Assembly (NCBI RefSeq): GCF_004364435.1
Contig: NZ_SOCT01000005.1
Span: 1 to 64,000 of the forward strand
Direction of reading: 5' to 3'
DNA length: 64,000 bases
Source of the DNA: Pseudomonas sp. LP_7_YM
GTDB lineage: Bacteria; Pseudomonadota; Gammaproteobacteria; Pseudomonadales; Pseudomonadaceae
Under the pieces are notes generated by a model. The model searched no databases. It saw only the letters and a program-made list of their open reading frames with translations, and was not told the DNA's origin. Below are positions 17,065 to 25,774 of the stretch, piece by piece; position 1 is the first letter of the stretch, and each line of letters opens with the position of its first letter. Position numbers and translations under genes: made by a program.

Positions 17065-18189
17065 ATGAAGACGTCATTCGATGTGATCGTGATCGGCGCC
17101 GGTGTCATGGGCGCTTCGATCGCCGCTGCGCTGGTCGAAAGCGGTCTGGATGTGGCCCTTATGGAAAAGGGCATTGGCGGCGGCCAGGGTGCGACCCGTG
17201 ACACCGGTGGCATCGTTCGGGGGCTGGAACTGGACCCGGCGTTGCGTCCGTTGACCCGTCGCGACGCACACCACGGCAGGACAGGCATCGTGCATGCGCT
17301 GTTCGAGCGGTCGCTCAAGCAAACCGGTGTTGCCTATATCGCCAGCGCTGAAGTGTGCGGCCTGTATCTGGATGCCGTCGGCATTGAGGGCACGCAGAAT
17401 GTCGAACTGCACGCCTCGGTGAAAGCGCTGGACAACGGTCGTTTCAGCGCATTTTGCAAGGACGAATGCCTGCTGATCGAGCGCAACGGCGGCACGGTCG
17501 ATGCCCGCGCCGCCGTTTCGGACCTGTGCCGATACATCAGCGAAAAAGCTATTTTCCTCGATCATCTGGCAGTGGACCGTTGTGTCGAACTCGAAGGCTA
17601 CGTTCAGGTACACGCGGGCAAATTGCGTCTGGACGCCACGTGGGTCGTCGATGCCAGTGGCGCTGACGGTCCGCTGCCAAGGCCCCACGGCGCTGTGCAC
17701 GCACGCACCATCCCATTCACCCGGATGGGCTGCGATCACGCGCCAAGCATGCCGATCATCGCTCATTCTCTGAACACTTACCTGCTGCCTCTGGGGCGCA
17801 ATCTGATGCAGGTAGGAGGACAGCGGCGGCATCACGCCGAGCACGCCTCGCAACTGAACCTGTCGGTGATGGACAACGAGCAGGACGTCATCGAACGCGT
17901 CGCCAGGCTCGGTTTCGGCCCACAACACAGTCTGGCGGTTGTCACCCAGGTCGCCTGGGATGCCTATACCGATGATGGCCGGCCCCTGATCGGTCGCTCC
18001 AGTTCCGGTAGCCATGTCTATCTGGCGACGGGGTTCTGTGGCATCGGCTTCAAGATGGCCCCCAGCGTCGCAGAATTGCTGGCGTTCGAATTGAGCGGGC
18101 TGATGGCCGGGGTGCAATTGGACGCCGATCATCGCTCCATCATGAAACCGTTCTGCCCTTCGCGGTTTACCGAGGTCGCGTTGTCATGA
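17065..18189 (+). CDS. FAD-dependent oxidoreductase of the D-amino-acid/glycine oxidase (DAO) family
   Basis: A 374-residue flavoenzyme. The N-terminal Rossmann motif VIVIGAGVMGASIAAALVESG binds FAD, GATRDTGGIVRG lies at the usual flavin contact, and the C-terminal DGRPLIGRSSSGSHVYLATGFCGIGFKMAPSVAELLA is the DAO-family ending. In s56-p1 and related pathways a DAO-type enzyme (Spb39-like) oxidatively cleaves the lysine-glycine hydrazine adduct to release hydrazinoacetic acid. The equivalent step is the most likely role here. It begins 14 bases after the MetRS-like gene and its TGA overlaps the next ATG, so it is in the same operon. Confidence 0.85.
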   Translation: MKTSFDVIVIGAGVMGASIAAALVESGLDVALMEKGIGGGQGATRDTGGIVRGLELDPALRPLTRRDAHHGRTGIVHALFERSLKQTGVAYIASAEVCGLYLDAVGIEGTQNVELHASVKALDNGRFSAFCKDECLLIERNGGTVDARAAVSDLCRYISEKAIFLDHLAVDRCVELEGYVQVHAGKLRLDATWVVDASGADGPLPRPHGAVHARTIPFTRMGCDHAPSMPIIAHSLNTYLLPLGRNLMQVGGQRRHHAEHASQLNLSVMDNEQDVIERVARLGFGPQHSLAVVTQVAWDAYTDDGRPLIGRSSSGSHVYLATGFCGIGFKMAPSVAELLAFELSGLMAGVQLDADHRSIMKPFCPSRFTEVALS

Positions 18190-19145
18190 TGCGCCTGGGT
18201 ATCTGCGCGGCGCTGGACGTGGGCACCACCTTGCACGCCCGCAGTTTCCTGCGTGGCGTTTATCTCTCCAGTCACCTGTTCAGCAATGTCCGGCGTGCGC
18301 AACATCTTTACTTCGACGACGGCGCCAGTGCCGAAGGGGGGCGCGCGGCTGCCGAGCGATTCATCGAGGCTGGAGTAGATGCTGTTATCGGTCACTTCGC
18401 TTCCGGATCTGCCGCGACCGTCGTCGCAAGTTATGCACAGGCCGGTATCCCGTTGATCCTTCCAGCCTCTACCTGTGCGGCGCTTACAAAAGAGGGCAGC
18501 ACCACCTTCAGGATTTGTGCCTCGGATCGCCTTCTCGCCAAGCGTCTGCTGGCTTTTGCTGAAGACGAGGGCTTGCTCAGGTTGGCAATGTTTACTGACT
18601 CCAGTCTGCATGGGCAACAGCAACTACAGGAGATAAAGCAAGCAGCGGGTGCCCCCAATAAGTTATCCACAGTTCGTATCGTGAGCGACGCGACCCATGC
18701 CGACGCACTGGTGTTCTGTGGACGCCTGAAGGCCAGCCACGACTTCCTTGTGGAAAACCGTGCTGCCGGTTGTGGATTACCGATTTTCTTTACCGATGAT
18801 GCAGCGTCCCCCGCGCTGGTTGGGGGTGTGGAAAACATCGGCACTGTGTACGTCATAAGCTTCCCGGTTGCCAGCGACCTGCCAGAAGCGCAGTCAGTGG
18901 ACCTCGCCTATCAGCGCCTCTACAACGAACCGGCCCCGGTCTATGCCATCGAGACGCTGGCCGCGTTCTCGCTGGTTGACCTCGCTGCTCGCCAGCATCG
19001 CGGCCTGCTCGATGCACTGCGTTTCAATGAGTTTTCCACATCCGCGGGGCCCATCCGTTTCAGTAACGGGGAAAACGATCACGCCCGGGTTTCGCTTTGG
19101 GTCTACGCCGACAAGCGCGCCCATGAAAGACGGCTGCTGTGTTAA
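18186..19145 (+). CDS. Periplasmic-binding-protein-fold (Peripla_BP_6-like) protein without signal peptide
   Basis: A 319-residue protein resembling branched-chain amino-acid receptors (LivJ/AmiC fold). It has LYFDDGASAEGGRAAAERFIEAGVDAVIGHFASGSAATVVASYAQAGIPLILPASTCAAL in two blocks of about residues 40-100, and an ending FSTSAGPIRFSNGENDHARVSLWVY that mirrors the family's C-terminal region. There is no N-terminal signal peptide or lipobox, so the protein is predicted to stay in the cytoplasm. It is coupled by an ATGA overlap to the oxidase gene (an alternative ATG lies three bases downstream). It may be a metabolite sensor, a chaperone for an unstable intermediate, or a co-opted binding domain. 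No function can be assigned. Confidence 0.75.
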   Translation: MMRLGICAALDVGTTLHARSFLRGVYLSSHLFSNVRRAQHLYFDDGASAEGGRAAAERFIEAGVDAVIGHFASGSAATVVASYAQAGIPLILPASTCAALTKEGSTTFRICASDRLLAKRLLAFAEDEGLLRLAMFTDSSLHGQQQLQEIKQAAGAPNKLSTVRIVSDATHADALVFCGRLKASHDFLVENRAAGCGLPIFFTDDAASPALVGGVENIGTVYVISFPVASDLPEAQSVDLAYQRLYNEPAPVYAIETLAAFSLVDLAARQHRGLLDALRFNEFSTSAGPIRFSNGENDHARVSLWVYADKRAHERRLLC

Positions 19146-19196
19146 TCGGGCCGCTCAGGGCTCGCCAGGTCTTTGAATTTTTCAGGAAGAAGCGCC

Positions 19197-20555
19197 ATGA
19201 ATCAGTTTGAGAACGAGGGTGTGCGGCAGGAGCTGGATGTTATATCGGTGGGCTTCGGTCCCGCCGGCATCGCGCTGGCCTGCGCGCTGGAAGACGAAGC
19301 GGAAGAAAACGGCAAAAAGCCGTTTCAGCGCGCGCGTTTTTTCGAGAAGGGACGCGATTCGAATTGGCACGGCGCGTTTCTGCTGGCCGGCACCGACATC
19401 AACCATCACGTATTTCGTGACCTGGTGACGCCGCGTAATCCACGCAGCCGTTTCTCCTTTGCCATGTACCTGAAGGAGAAAGGGCGGCTGTATAAATTCG
19501 GCCTGCTGGGCCGTCCGGCAAGTCGTGTGGAATGGTCCGATTACATTGATTGGGCCGCAGCGCAATTGAAGGACTACGTGGCCTACGACGAAGGCGTGCT
19601 GGACATACTGCCTGTGGCAGAAAAAGGCATTCTGCGCGCTGTGGATGTGATGACCGCCAAAGGGACTTATCGCACCCAACGGTTGGTGCTTTCCCACGGC
19701 AGCCTGCCAAAAATTCCTGAGGTATTCGGACCGCATCTAGGCGGCCGGGTGTTTCACACGTCGCAGTACCTGAAAAATATCCACTTGGGCGGCGGGCCGA
19801 TTGCGCAACGCTGGCTGGTGCTGGGTTCCGGACAAAGCGCGGGCGAAGCGGTGGCGCATCTTCTTGGCGCGGCCCCGACCACGCAGGTGCATTCGGTCCA
19901 TCGAGGTGTGGGTTTCAGGGTTGGCCAGTTGGGGCAGTTTCCCAACATGGCGTTCCTCCCGGAACACGTCGATTACTTTCATCAGTTGGAGCCTGCCCGT
20001 CGCAGTAAGGTGTTCGACGAAATTCGCTCGACCAACTATGCAGGCGTCGACGCTGATGAAAGTCAGGCGTTGTACTCCTTCATGTACGAGGGCGAGGTGT
20101 GCGGGCATCAGCGCCTGAACCTGCACGCCTGGTCCAATGTGGTTTGTGTGGAGAAGGTCGGCGGTGCCTATTCGGTGGTGCTGCGTGACAGCAACACCGG
20201 GCTTGAAACCACGCTGTATGTCGATGGCATCGTGCTTGGCACCGGTTACGAGCAACTGGCGGTGCCGCCATTGCTGACCTTGCTGCAACCCTGGCTGTTG
20301 CGCGATGAAGACGGCAGCTTGTCGGTGGATCGGCATTACCGCGTCGACCTGCAAAACAGTGAAGGGCTGCAGATCCTCGCCAATGGCACTTCGGAGAAGA
20401 CCCACGGCATCAGCGATGCGCAGTCTTTTTCCATGGTCGCGTTACGCGCCCAGCGATTAATGGATGCGCTCCTGGCCACGCAACCCCGGCAATTGGCGCC
20501 CGTGGTCGCTCACCCCCGGAAAAACCTGCGTGCACACGCCCAGGCACGGCCATGA
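19197..20555 (+). CDS. Lysine/ornithine N-monooxygenase family (SidA/IucD/PvdA-like)
   Basis: A 452-residue flavin N-hydroxylating monooxygenase. The FAD motif is ISVGFGPAGIALACAL near the N terminus, the NADPH-binding segment is WLVLGSGQSAGEAVAHLL around residue 210, and GTGYEQ marks the C-terminal part. These enzymes convert the side-chain amine of lysine, ornithine or a related diamine to a hydroxylamine. In known hydrazine pathways (Spb38, PyrM, Tri26) this gives the N-hydroxylysine substrate for the cupin/MetRS pair. The ATG at 19197 is preferred because AGGAAG lies 8 bases before it. Its end overlaps the SbnA-like gene by four bases. The diamine substrate could be lysine or the diaminopropionate made by the next two genes. 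Confidence 0.88.
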   Translation: MNQFENEGVRQELDVISVGFGPAGIALACALEDEAEENGKKPFQRARFFEKGRDSNWHGAFLLAGTDINHHVFRDLVTPRNPRSRFSFAMYLKEKGRLYKFGLLGRPASRVEWSDYIDWAAAQLKDYVAYDEGVLDILPVAEKGILRAVDVMTAKGTYRTQRLVLSHGSLPKIPEVFGPHLGGRVFHTSQYLKNIHLGGGPIAQRWLVLGSGQSAGEAVAHLLGAAPTTQVHSVHRGVGFRVGQLGQFPNMAFLPEHVDYFHQLEPARRSKVFDEIRSTNYAGVDADESQALYSFMYEGEVCGHQRLNLHAWSNVVCVEKVGGAYSVVLRDSNTGLETTLYVDGIVLGTGYEQLAVPPLLTLLQPWLLRDEDGSLSVDRHYRVDLQNSEGLQILANGTSEKTHGISDAQSFSMVALRAQRLMDALLATQPRQLAPVVAHPRKNLRAHAQARP

Positions 20556-21571
20556 ACGTCATCTCTCATATCGTCGGCGACTCGAATTTCGTCCGGCTCA
20601 AAGGCCTGGGTTTCGAGAACCTTCATCTCAAACTCGAATCTTGCAATCCGGCGGGTTCGATCAAGATGAAAACGGCGATCGGCTTGATTGATTCGTACGC
20701 TGAGCGCCGACTTATCCACAGAGATACCGTACTCATCGAATCGTCTTCAGGAAATTTGGGGGTTGCGCTGGCCATGATCTGTGCCGAGCGAGGTTACAGG
20801 TTTTGCTGCGTGGTCGATCCGAACACCAACCTGCACAACATCAAGATGATGGAAGCGTTCGGCGCGCAGATCGTGATCGTCACAGAACGCGACGACAACG
20901 ACGGCTATCTGGGTACCCGGATACAGTACATCCGCGAGGCCGTCGCCCGCGACCCGCGGCATCTGTGGCTCAACCAGTACAGCAACCCGGCCAACGCGCG
21001 TACCCATGAACATACGACTGCGCGTTCCATTCACATCGCCTTTCCTGCGCTGGACTACCTCGTCGTGGGCGCCGGGACCACCGGAACGCTGATGGGCTGC
21101 GTGCAGTATTTTCGCAAGCACTCACCGCGCACCAGGATCGTTGCCGTGGACAGCGCCGGATCGGTGACCTTTGGCCAGGCGCCGGGCAAACGGTTCATTC
21201 CAGGTCTCGGTTCCAGCCAGATGCCACCGATCTTTCGCGCCAACCACCTGTACAGGCAGCAAGTGGTGGATGAGCGCGCAACGGTCGCCATGTGCCGCTG
21301 GCTGGCCAAGTCCAACGGTGTGCTGGCAGGCGGCTCGACCGGCACCGTGGTCGCCGGCCTGGCCGCGCCATCGCTGGGGATTGCCAAGGATGCCGTGGTG
21401 GTGGCGATCTCCCCGGATGCAGGAGAGCGGTATCTGGACACCCTCTACAACGACGAGTGGGTGATGCAGAAATTCGGTCGCGCCGAACTGGCTGCACTGA
21501 CATCGCAGCCCATCAGTCGTTACCTCAAAAGCCATGTGCACACTTTCGAAGGGGAAGCACTGAATGTCTGA
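20552..21571 (+). CDS. sbnA: SbnA-like PLP enzyme, 2,3-diaminopropionate pathway
   Basis: A 339-residue cysteine-synthase-fold enzyme of the SbnA subfamily. The PLP lysine is in NPAGSIKMK near residue 38, SSSGNLGVALAMIC is the asparagine loop, and GAGTTGTLMGC holds the phosphate-binding Gly-rich loop. Staphylococcal SbnA condenses O-phospho-L-serine with L-glutamate to N-(1-amino-1-carboxyl-2-ethyl)-glutamate, which SbnB then oxidises to L-2,3-diaminopropionate. The pair is conserved here in order and coupling (8-base overlap with the next gene). An alternative is beta-replacement with another amine or hydrazine nucleophile. No siderophore synthetase or NRPS is present. Confidence 0.85.
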   Translation: MNVISHIVGDSNFVRLKGLGFENLHLKLESCNPAGSIKMKTAIGLIDSYAERRLIHRDTVLIESSSGNLGVALAMICAERGYRFCCVVDPNTNLHNIKMMEAFGAQIVIVTERDDNDGYLGTRIQYIREAVARDPRHLWLNQYSNPANARTHEHTTARSIHIAFPALDYLVVGAGTTGTLMGCVQYFRKHSPRTRIVAVDSAGSVTFGQAPGKRFIPGLGSSQMPPIFRANHLYRQQVVDERATVAMCRWLAKSNGVLAGGSTGTVVAGLAAPSLGIAKDAVVVAISPDAGERYLDTLYNDEWVMQKFGRAELAALTSQPISRYLKSHVHTFEGEALNV

Positions 21572-22571
21572 ATTCCACGTCGTCCCTGGAGCGGTGATCC
21601 AGGACATCCTTGCCAGCCAGTCGCATACCATGGTCGCGCGTGTCGAGCAGGTCTATCTGCAACATCACGATGGTCAGACCCTCAATCCGGACAGCTACTT
21701 TCTGCGTTTTCCAAAGCAGCCAGCCAATCGCATCATTGCGCTGCCTGCGTCGCTGGAAGGCAAGGACACAGTGGCCGGGATCAAGTGGATTTCAAGTTTT
21801 CCCGGCAACGTTGCGCAGCATAAACCCCGGGCCTCGGCGGTTGTCATTCTCAATGATCGCGAAACGGGGTATCCCTACGCCTGCCTGGAAGGCGCGCAGA
21901 TCAGCGCTGTCAGAACGGCGGCTTCTGCGGTATCGGGCGCTTACTGGCTGAATGGTCAGTCGCATAAATCCGGTTCTGTAGGGTTTGTCGGCGCAGGCGT
22001 CATCGCGCGTAATATCGCTCGCATGCTGGCAGTGGAAGGCTGGGAGATCGGCCAGGCTGTCGTGCATGACTTCGACGATGCATCGGCCCGCGCATTGAAG
22101 GGCTATGTCGAACAGGTCGACTTATGCACAGCGTGCACCGGTACGCTGGAGCAGGCGCTGGCGGCTGACCTTGTGGTCTTCGCCACAACTGCTGCAGAGC
22201 CCTACGTGAAGCCGCCCATGAGCTTGCGTGCAGGTCAGGTGGTTCTGAATATTTCGCTACGGGATATCGCCCCGCAGTTGCTGCTTGAGGCCAACAACCT
22301 GTGCGACGACGTCGAGCATTGCATGAAGGCCAACACATCCCCGCACCTGGCCGAACAGCTCTCCGGTAATCGGGCATTTATGAATGGCACCCTGGCAGGG
22401 CTGATTCGGGGAGAGGTCCTGCTGGACCCGGATAAGCCTTCGATTTTCTCTCCGTTCGGCCTCGGCGTGCTGGACCTGGCGCTGAGCAAATTCATCGTCG
22501 ATACCGCGCTGGCTGAGTCCCGGGCAATCACCATCGATTCGTTCTTCGGGGAAACTTCGAGATGGAACTGA
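21564..22571 (+). CDS. sbnB: SbnB-like NAD-dependent dehydrogenase (ornithine cyclodeaminase family)
   Basis: A 335-residue member of the ornithine cyclodeaminase/mu-crystallin family, SbnB branch. The Rossmann motif is SVGFVGAGVIARNIARML around residues 140-157. YACLEGAQISAVRTAASAVSGAYWL precedes it, as in the family. SbnB oxidatively hydrolyses the SbnA product to L-2,3-diaminopropionate and 2-oxoglutarate. It overlaps the SbnA-like gene by 8 bases and the following flavoprotein gene by 10 bases, so all three are translationally coupled. Confidence 0.87.
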   Translation: MSEFHVVPGAVIQDILASQSHTMVARVEQVYLQHHDGQTLNPDSYFLRFPKQPANRIIALPASLEGKDTVAGIKWISSFPGNVAQHKPRASAVVILNDRETGYPYACLEGAQISAVRTAASAVSGAYWLNGQSHKSGSVGFVGAGVIARNIARMLAVEGWEIGQAVVHDFDDASARALKGYVEQVDLCTACTGTLEQALAADLVVFATTAAEPYVKPPMSLRAGQVVLNISLRDIAPQLLLEANNLCDDVEHCMKANTSPHLAEQLSGNRAFMNGTLAGLIRGEVLLDPDKPSIFSPFGLGVLDLALSKFIVDTALAESRAITIDSFFGETSRWN

Positions 22572-24373
22572 GCCCTGCGTCGTGCGTGGACAGATTTTCA
22601 TCGCATATGCGTTCTGCCGAACAGGCTGAACCGCAGACCACAATCAGGATCGGCATCCTGGGCTGTGGTTCCCGTGGCCTGACAGTGCTGGAACGTCTGT
22701 GCGCACTGGCGGCCACGAGCGAGCGTCGCGTGGACATCAGCGTGTTTGATCCGCATCGGCCGGGCCCTGGTCTGCATTCGGTGGAGCAACCGGCGTACCT
22801 GATGCTCAATACGGTCGCATCGCAGATTTCCATGTTCCCCGATCAAGCTGCGCTCGGCGGATATACAGGGCGGCATGGACCTGACTTTTACCAATGGTGC
22901 CTGCGCTTCAAATCTGCAGATCGAGTGGTGCAGCCCAATGAGTTTCTGCCCAGAGCCTGGCTTGGCGAATACCTCGCCTGGACTTACGAGGAGGTGATTC
23001 GCACGCTGCCTGAGCAGGTTCGGGTGACACATCACGCAAGGCTTGTGGATAACGTAGAGCACATGGACTTGGGCGGATTTATATTGTCCACAGGTGCCCA
23101 AAAGCATCAAGTGGATTGGTTGCTGGTTACCGTTGGTCATGCCGAAACAGGCGTGGCGAACGATAAAACTGAAGGGACCACTCAGCGTTATAACGCTTAT
23201 CCACAACCCCATTGCTTGAGCGGAATTTCATCCACAGCTCATGTTGGGATAGAGGGGCTGGGGCTTTCGGCAATGGATGTGGTGGCGGGTCTGACGGTCG
23301 GTCGAGGCGGACGTTTCGTCGAGGGGCCTGAAGGACTGTGTTATCGGGCCTGTGGTCAGGAGCCGCAGTTGTATATGTATTCACGAAGCGGTTCGCCGTA
23401 TCGCGCCCGGCCTGATATCGCACCCCATCGCATCGGTGCTTCGCCGCTGATCTTCACGCTCTCAGCCGTCGCCGATCTTCGCACTCAGCATCCAGAGGGT
23501 CTTGATTTCGAGATGCAGGTGCTGCCCTTGCTGAAGGCTGAAATGTACGCCGAATATTTCGCAGTGATTGCCATGTTGCAGGGCGAATCATCGCTTCGGA
23601 TCAAGTCCGAGGTGGCGACCGCTTACTGGTTGGGTGAAATAGACGACAAAACGCGTGAGCTTGCTCAACGGTTTGCCGTGCCGATGCTGAGCGAGAACGT
23701 GTTCAACCCGCGTCATTTGCAGGCCCCTGTGGATAATTATCCTCAGTGGGTGCGCTCATTTATTCAAGACGATCTGAACGAGAGCCTTCGAGGTCTCGAT
23801 CATAGTCCGGTGAAGGCGGCGGTTGAAGTGTGGAGAAGTTGTCGTGAACAACTGAGAAGGGCTGTGGATAACCAAGGATTGAAGCCGGAGTCGCATCAGA
23901 CTTTCTTTAACGAATACGCCCCGTTGGTCAATCGAATGGTTGCCGGACCGCAGAAGGAGCGTCATCAGGAACTGCTCGCGCTGGCGGACGCAGGCATTGT
24001 GCATTGGGTGCACGGTTCGAACGTTATGCACAGCGCTGACTGCAAAGCCGTGGCTGTTATGACAGAGGAGGGCGAGGTGGTCCCGCTCAATGCATGGGTG
24101 TGTGCCCATGGCGGTAACAGCAATGCTGCACCGCCAGAAATCATTCGGCAGCTACTCGGAAATGGAATTATCCACAACCTTGGTGAAAGAGGTGCAGGCG
24201 TGTACATAGACAGTCATGGCAAGGCTCTGCCCAATCTGTGGGTAACCGGACCCATTGTGGAGGGCGCCACTTACTACAATCACTACGTTCCTGCCTCCGG
24301 CAGTTACTCACGCGCATTTGCCGACGCCGACCGGATCGCTCGGGAGATGTTGGGCATGACTGTCTCGGCGTGA
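22562..24373 (+). CDS. Large FAD/NAD(P)-binding protein (NAD_binding_9 type)
   Basis: A 603-residue flavoprotein-like protein. After an N-terminal extension of ~27 residues a dinucleotide-binding motif appears (IRIGILGCGSRGLTVLERL), then FDPHRPGPGLHSVEQPAYLMLNTVASQISMFPD in two stretches, as in the FAD/NAD(P)-binding family PF13454. A C-terminal segment PNLWVTGPIVEGATYYNHYVPASGSYSRAFADADRIA resembles the FAD-closing region of flavin oxidoreductases. The reaction is unknown; as the last gene it may oxidise a hydrazine to a hydrazone, diazo or azo group, or act as an N-oxygenase. The gene is unusual in carrying five exact TTATCCACA/TGTGGATAA 9-mers. Confidence 0.75.
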   Translation: MELSPASCVDRFSSHMRSAEQAEPQTTIRIGILGCGSRGLTVLERLCALAATSERRVDISVFDPHRPGPGLHSVEQPAYLMLNTVASQISMFPDQAALGGYTGRHGPDFYQWCLRFKSADRVVQPNEFLPRAWLGEYLAWTYEEVIRTLPEQVRVTHHARLVDNVEHMDLGGFILSTGAQKHQVDWLLVTVGHAETGVANDKTEGTTQRYNAYPQPHCLSGISSTAHVGIEGLGLSAMDVVAGLTVGRGGRFVEGPEGLCYRACGQEPQLYMYSRSGSPYRARPDIAPHRIGASPLIFTLSAVADLRTQHPEGLDFEMQVLPLLKAEMYAEYFAVIAMLQGESSLRIKSEVATAYWLGEIDDKTRELAQRFAVPMLSENVFNPRHLQAPVDNYPQWVRSFIQDDLNESLRGLDHSPVKAAVEVWRSCREQLRRAVDNQGLKPESHQTFFNEYAPLVNRMVAGPQKERHQELLALADAGIVHWVHGSNVMHSADCKAVAVMTEEGEVVPLNAWVCAHGGNSNAAPPEIIRQLLGNGIIHNLGERGAGVYIDSHGKALPNLWVTGPIVEGATYYNHYVPASGSYSRAFADADRIAREMLGMTVSA

Positions 24374-24440
24374 AGTTATCCCCAAGTTGGATTTTCTTGC
24401 TGTCATTAGCAGCGGCTCCGCTGCAAATCGGTGCCCATGA

Positions 24441-24476
24441 AAAAGCCCGCACTGACGTGGGTCAGGCGGGCTCTTT
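24441..24476. terminator. Bidirectional rho-independent terminator
   Basis: AGCCCGC and GCGGGCT form a stem around an imperfectly paired ACTGACGTGGGTCAG interior. On the minus strand a T5 run follows, serving the GH39 gene; on the plus strand CTCTTT follows. It closes both the biosynthetic operon from the left and the wzy/GH39 unit from the right. Confidence 0.8.
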
Positions 24477-24488
24477 GTGGCATCAACC

Positions 24489-25772
24489 TTATGCTCCGGG
24501 GCTTAAACGGATGATTTTGGGAAATTCAGTCAGGTTGATGGGGGCTGTGCACGGGTCGCCGGAGCACTGCCAGCGCTGCTCACTGTCCACCATTCCTTTT
24601 TCAGGTGTCTGGGTGTCCAGCACGCGCAGAGCCGCATTTTCCATGGCACGGCTGCTGATCTGCTCTGCCCTTGGGCGCTCTGAGGCCCATGCGACCATGA
24701 TGTGCTCATAGCCGTTGCTGAATGCCAGCTTGTAGACCCCGTCGGCCTGCAGGCTGCCGAGCGGATCGTAGTCGAAACCCCGTAGATAAGGGCTGATCGC
24801 CTTGAGTACCAGGTAAGCAGGTTTGGGCGAGAGATCCACGTTGAGCAGACCGAAATGGTGTTCCTGCTCGTCGGGTTGTGTACCGTCGTCGATCAGGTCA
24901 TACCACCACATGCCTTTGATATTGGGCACTGTGCGGGCAAGAAAATAGGCCCGGGCGAGGTACGCGGCCTGACGCGAATTATCAATGCCGCAAGCGCCTT
25001 CATGGCTCGGCCAGCTCATTTCGGTCAGATACAGCGGAACCGGTCGGCCGCCCTGGCTGAACCGGTTGTCCAGCTCACGCATCCAGTTGATCCAGCTTTC
25101 CGGTGTGTTGCGACCGCGCCCTTCGCAATGCACGTAGGGGTGCAGCGAGATGCCGTCTGCGTATTGGAGCACCCCGGCGGCGAGAATGCGGTCAACGAAA
25201 CCGCCCTTGATGCCCGCTGAGGTCACAGCCCCGGCAAGAACCTTGGCCTGTGGACTGTTTTTGCGAATGATCGACGCAGCGTCCCTCACCAAGGCCACGT
25301 AATCATTGCTCAGACGCGTATCGGTCGCACTTTCGATGTCCCATTCGTTCCAGACCTCGTAATACTTCACCGGGTTGCCCGTTTGCCGGGTGAGGTAGTC
25401 GACGTACTTGAGGTAGGGAATCTTCACTTCCGGTTTACGCGGCTTGGCGTTCCCGGTGAAGGAGGTGCCGTAACCGAGAATGACCATTGGTGTCTGATGC
25501 AGCGCAGTGGCTGTTGTCAGCCAGGCGCGCCATTGCGGGATGATGCGCGATTGGCCGGGCTCGGGCTCCACCGTGGACCAGAATGCATCGTCGCGTACCG
25601 AAGTGATTCCGGCATCGTTGGCCAGCGCCAAACTGCGCTGTAACGGCTGATCGGGATTGTTCATCGAGTGAGTAGCCACTCCAACGATGAAAGGCTCTGC
25701 TGCCGCCATGCCGGCAACCATCACACAAGGCAGCAACAGCAGGCCTTTGCGGGCAATTCTCAAGAAGTTCAT
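24489..25772 (-). CDS. Secreted glycoside hydrolase, GH39/PslG-like
   Basis: A 427-residue exported (alpha/beta)8 hydrolase. Residues 1-25 form a signal peptide ending AAA. The acid/base glutamate is in YEVWNEWD (Glu about 143) and the nucleophile in LYLTEMSWPS (Glu about 251), matching clan-A hydrolases and the PslG arrangement. PslG cleaves the Psl exopolysaccharide in the periplasm of P. aeruginosa. This gene is not in a psl cluster but lies two bases behind a Wzy-like polymerase gene, so it probably trims the polymer made with that partner. The substrate is inferred only. Confidence 0.75.
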   Translation of the reverse strand: MNFLRIARKGLLLLPCVMVAGMAAAEPFIVGVATHSMNNPDQPLQRSLALANDAGITSVRDDAFWSTVEPEPGQSRIIPQWRAWLTTATALHQTPMVILGYGTSFTGNAKPRKPEVKIPYLKYVDYLTRQTGNPVKYYEVWNEWDIESATDTRLSNDYVALVRDAASIIRKNSPQAKVLAGAVTSAGIKGGFVDRILAAGVLQYADGISLHPYVHCEGRGRNTPESWINWMRELDNRFSQGGRPVPLYLTEMSWPSHEGACGIDNSRQAAYLARAYFLARTVPNIKGMWWYDLIDDGTQPDEQEHHFGLLNVDLSPKPAYLVLKAISPYLRGFDYDPLGSLQADGVYKLAFSNGYEHIMVAWASERPRAEQISSRAMENAALRVLDTQTPEKGMVDSEQRWQCSGDPCTAPINLTEFPKIIRLSPGA

Positions 25773-25774
25773 GC

